From contig JAITEY010000189.1 of NCBI GenBank assembly GCA_031281815.1, forward strand, positions 1 through 5,324: DNA of 5,324 nucleotides, written 5' to 3'. Below, one piece after another: positions 4,101 to 5,324 of this stretch. Origin of the DNA: Desulfovibrio sp. Lineage in GTDB: Bacteria > Desulfobacterota > Desulfovibrionia > Desulfovibrionales > Desulfovibrionaceae. Made by a program: the position numbers and the translations under genes. Position 1 is the first letter of the stretch, and every line of letters starts with the position of its first letter. The notes under the pieces were generated by a model. That model saw only the letters and a program-made list of their open reading frames with translations, was not told the DNA's origin and did no database searches.

Positions 4101-5292
4101 GCAGCAGCGCCTGCAGGTCGTCGGGCGCGGCGAACAGGCCGGCCCAGGCGGGCAGGCTTTGCGCGCCGAGTTCCGGCGACTCCAGGCGGGCATGGTGCAG
4201 ATAAAATTCCGGACCTTCAGGTTTCAATACACATCCGGCTCCGTCCGCCGCAGGAATCGACTCCGGCGGGCAGTCATCAAGCGCGACGGGGGCGCCGGGT
4301 GTGCAGGGAGAAGCTGGTGTGTAGGGATATTCGAGTGTGTAAGGTGAAGCGGGTGTGTAGAGGCATTCCTGTGTGCAGCGGTATTCGGATGTGTAGTGCG
4401 TCCGGAACGGGCAAGGGCTCCCGCCGTACAGCGCATCTCCGCACAGGGGAAATCCCGCCGCGGCCAGAGCGGCCCGCACCTGATGCCGGGCGCCGCGCAT
4501 GATGTCCACGCGTACAAGGCTGACGGTTTCAAGGCCTTCCCCTGCCGGCCGACGCGGCAAAGGGAGCACCCGGCAGCTTCTGGTTTCGTCCGACGTGTTT
4601 CTCGGCAGCACCACAGTGACGGAGCGCCTGTCCGTAAGCAGCCTGCCGGCAAGCAGCAGGGGCGCGGTGAGCCTGCCCTGCACCACCGCGAGATAACTCT
4701 TGCGGGTCAGCCCGCTGCGCTCGGCACGGCGGAACCGCGCGGCCGCCCTCCCATTCAGGGCGGCGACCACCAGACCGGAAGTCGCGCGGTCCAGGCGCGT
4801 CAAAAAATGCAGTTCGTCCGCGTCTTCCGCTGTGAACATTTCCCGCGCGATACGTTCCAGGCTCGCATGCGGACTGCCCGCAATATGCGCGCTGTGCAGG
4901 CCGGAAGCCTTGTCGAACACGATATAGTCCGCCGTCCGCGCGACGATGCGCAACGCGCGCCGCTCCGGGGCGGCACACGGCAAAGGGAAAATATTTCCGG
5001 ACCTTGCCCGGCGCAGGCCGGAAAAGTCCGCGCCGGACGCCGGCTCCTGCCTCTGTTCTTCCCGAAGCAACACCGCTTCCAGAATATCCCCGGCACGGGT
5101 GAGGTGTCCCGGCGCGCGCGCCTGCCCGTTGACGCTGATGCGGCAACTCGCCCAGAGCCTGCGCCGGGCGCGCAGACCGCTGCCCGGCAGCGCCTCCCCC
5201 AACGCGGCGTCCAGCCGCAACTCCGGGGCGTCGGGCGCGCGGACATGACGCAACGGGAAAAGTTCCGCGAAATTCCACAACCGCGTCTTCAC
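4060..5292 (-). CDS. RluA-family RNA pseudouridine synthase with repeat insert
   Basis: This gene encodes a predicted enzyme isomerising uridine to pseudouridine in rRNA or tRNA. The exact target cannot be told. An S4-like RNA-binding region lies at about 25-72 (LRLDAAL, then RISVNGQ and AGDILEA). The catalytic domain follows, with DKASGLHSA (127-135), the motif TRLDRATSG (165-173) carrying catalytic Asp168, LTRKSYLAVVQGRL (195-208), GARHQVRAALAAAGFPLCGD (267-286) and LHHARLESP (365-373). The His usual before RLD is Thr165. About 65 extra residues (291-360) separate the GDALYGG and LHHARL elements and contain five hexapeptide repeats. The listed start is GTG at 5292, but it has only a weak ribosome binding site and the frame stays open upstream to the window edge. 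The gene may therefore begin outside, at the right. It converges on ureG and overlaps it by 41 bp. It is unlikely to belong to the urease system. Confidence 0.9.
   Translation of the reverse strand: MKTRLWNFAELFPLRHVRAPDAPELRLDAALGEALPGSGLRARRRLWASCRISVNGQARAPGHLTRAGDILEAVLLREEQRQEPASGADFSGLRRARSGNIFPLPCAAPERRALRIVARTADYIVFDKASGLHSAHIAGSPHASLERIAREMFTAEDADELHFLTRLDRATSGLVVAALNGRAAARFRRAERSGLTRKSYLAVVQGRLTAPLLLAGRLLTDRRSVTVVLPRNTSDETRSCRVLPLPRRPAGEGLETVSLVRVDIMRGARHQVRAALAAAGFPLCGDALYGGSPCPFRTHYTSEYRCTQECLYTPASPYTLEYPYTPASPCTPGAPVALDDCPPESIPAADGAGCVLKPEGPEFYLHHARLESPELGAQSLPAWAGLFAAPDDLQALLLMPMPDVAAACLP
4299..4406. repeat. 18-bp tandem repeat inside the RluA-family gene
   Basis: Five contiguous 18-base units run from 4299 to 4388 with boundaries at 4317, 4335, 4353 and 4371. 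Each begins GTGTG[TC]A and is roughly GTGTGTAGGGGTATTCGG on the + strand. A degenerate sixth (ATGTGTAG...) runs to 4406. On the coding strand they give hexapeptides of form T-x-x-x-x-[Y/C]: TSEYRC, TQECLY, TPASPY, TLEYPY and TPASPC (residues 301-330). The period preserves the frame. Confidence 0.85.
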
Positions 5293-5324
5293 CGGGAATT
5301 CCGTATGCTCCGCAAGCTCTCTCC

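Noticed and set aside
3423..4193. 256-codon - strand frame opposite ureG, hinting that a leftward gene continues past the RluA-family gene
   Set aside because: It is in a different frame from the RluA-family gene and antisense to conserved UreG motifs, with no domain recognised.
4299..4406. The regular 18-base units as a CRISPR array
   Set aside because: The units are contiguous, short and degenerate, with no unique spacers, and lie in-frame within a conserved gene. This is a coding minisatellite.
4529..5278. 249-codon - strand frame inside the RluA-family gene
   Set aside because: A second frame on the same strand. The catalytic and S4 motifs are all in the other frame.

Overview
The window holds the downstream part of a urease operon on the + strand (ureC, ureE, ureF, ureG), followed by a convergent gene on the - strand for an RluA-type pseudouridine synthase. 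The DNA is clearly GC-rich, with G/C-ending codons throughout. The gene complement and protein style suggest a GC-rich Gram-negative proteobacterium. A Desulfovibrionaceae-type gut or environmental bacterium is my best guess, but only by impression. No taxonomic marker such as rRNA is present.

Layout: bases 1-25 probably carry the last codons of ureB, whose stop overlaps the ureC start as ATGA. ureC (22-1737) encodes the catalytic alpha subunit, with every nickel ligand and catalytic residue in place. A gap of about 220 bases follows. It holds hairpin-forming sequence, a doubtful 54-codon ORF and a good extended -10 promoter candidate sitting inside an inverted repeat. ureE (1960-2496), ureF (2503-3321) and ureG (3468-4100) encode the nickel metallochaperone, the GTPase-activating accessory protein and the GTPase. 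ureE and ureF are only 6 bases apart. A 146-base leader with competing hairpin arms and a 14-bp palindrome separates ureF from ureG. ureG and the RluA-family gene (4060-5292, - strand) converge and overlap by 41 bp, so no intergenic terminator lies between them.

Working together: UreA, UreB and UreC form the apo-urease, which hydrolyses urea to ammonia and carbamate. UreE delivers Ni2+ to UreG. UreF, with UreD/UreH, docks UreG on the apo-enzyme so that GTP hydrolysis can drive lysine carbamylation and insertion of the two nickel ions. ureA, ureD and nearly all of ureB are not in the window. Because the - strand gene follows ureG directly, they are expected upstream.

This is a recognisable, ordinary urease operon, and I see no new multi-gene system. 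What stands out is finer-scale. Three different in-frame tandem repeats have expanded non-core regions of neighbouring proteins: 30-33 bp in the UreE His-rich tail, 24 bp in an UreF insert, and 18 bp in a loop of the pseudouridine synthase. UreE has prolines at two metal-site histidine positions, UreC has prolines flanking nickel ligand His272, and the two intergenic leaders show possible regulatory structure.
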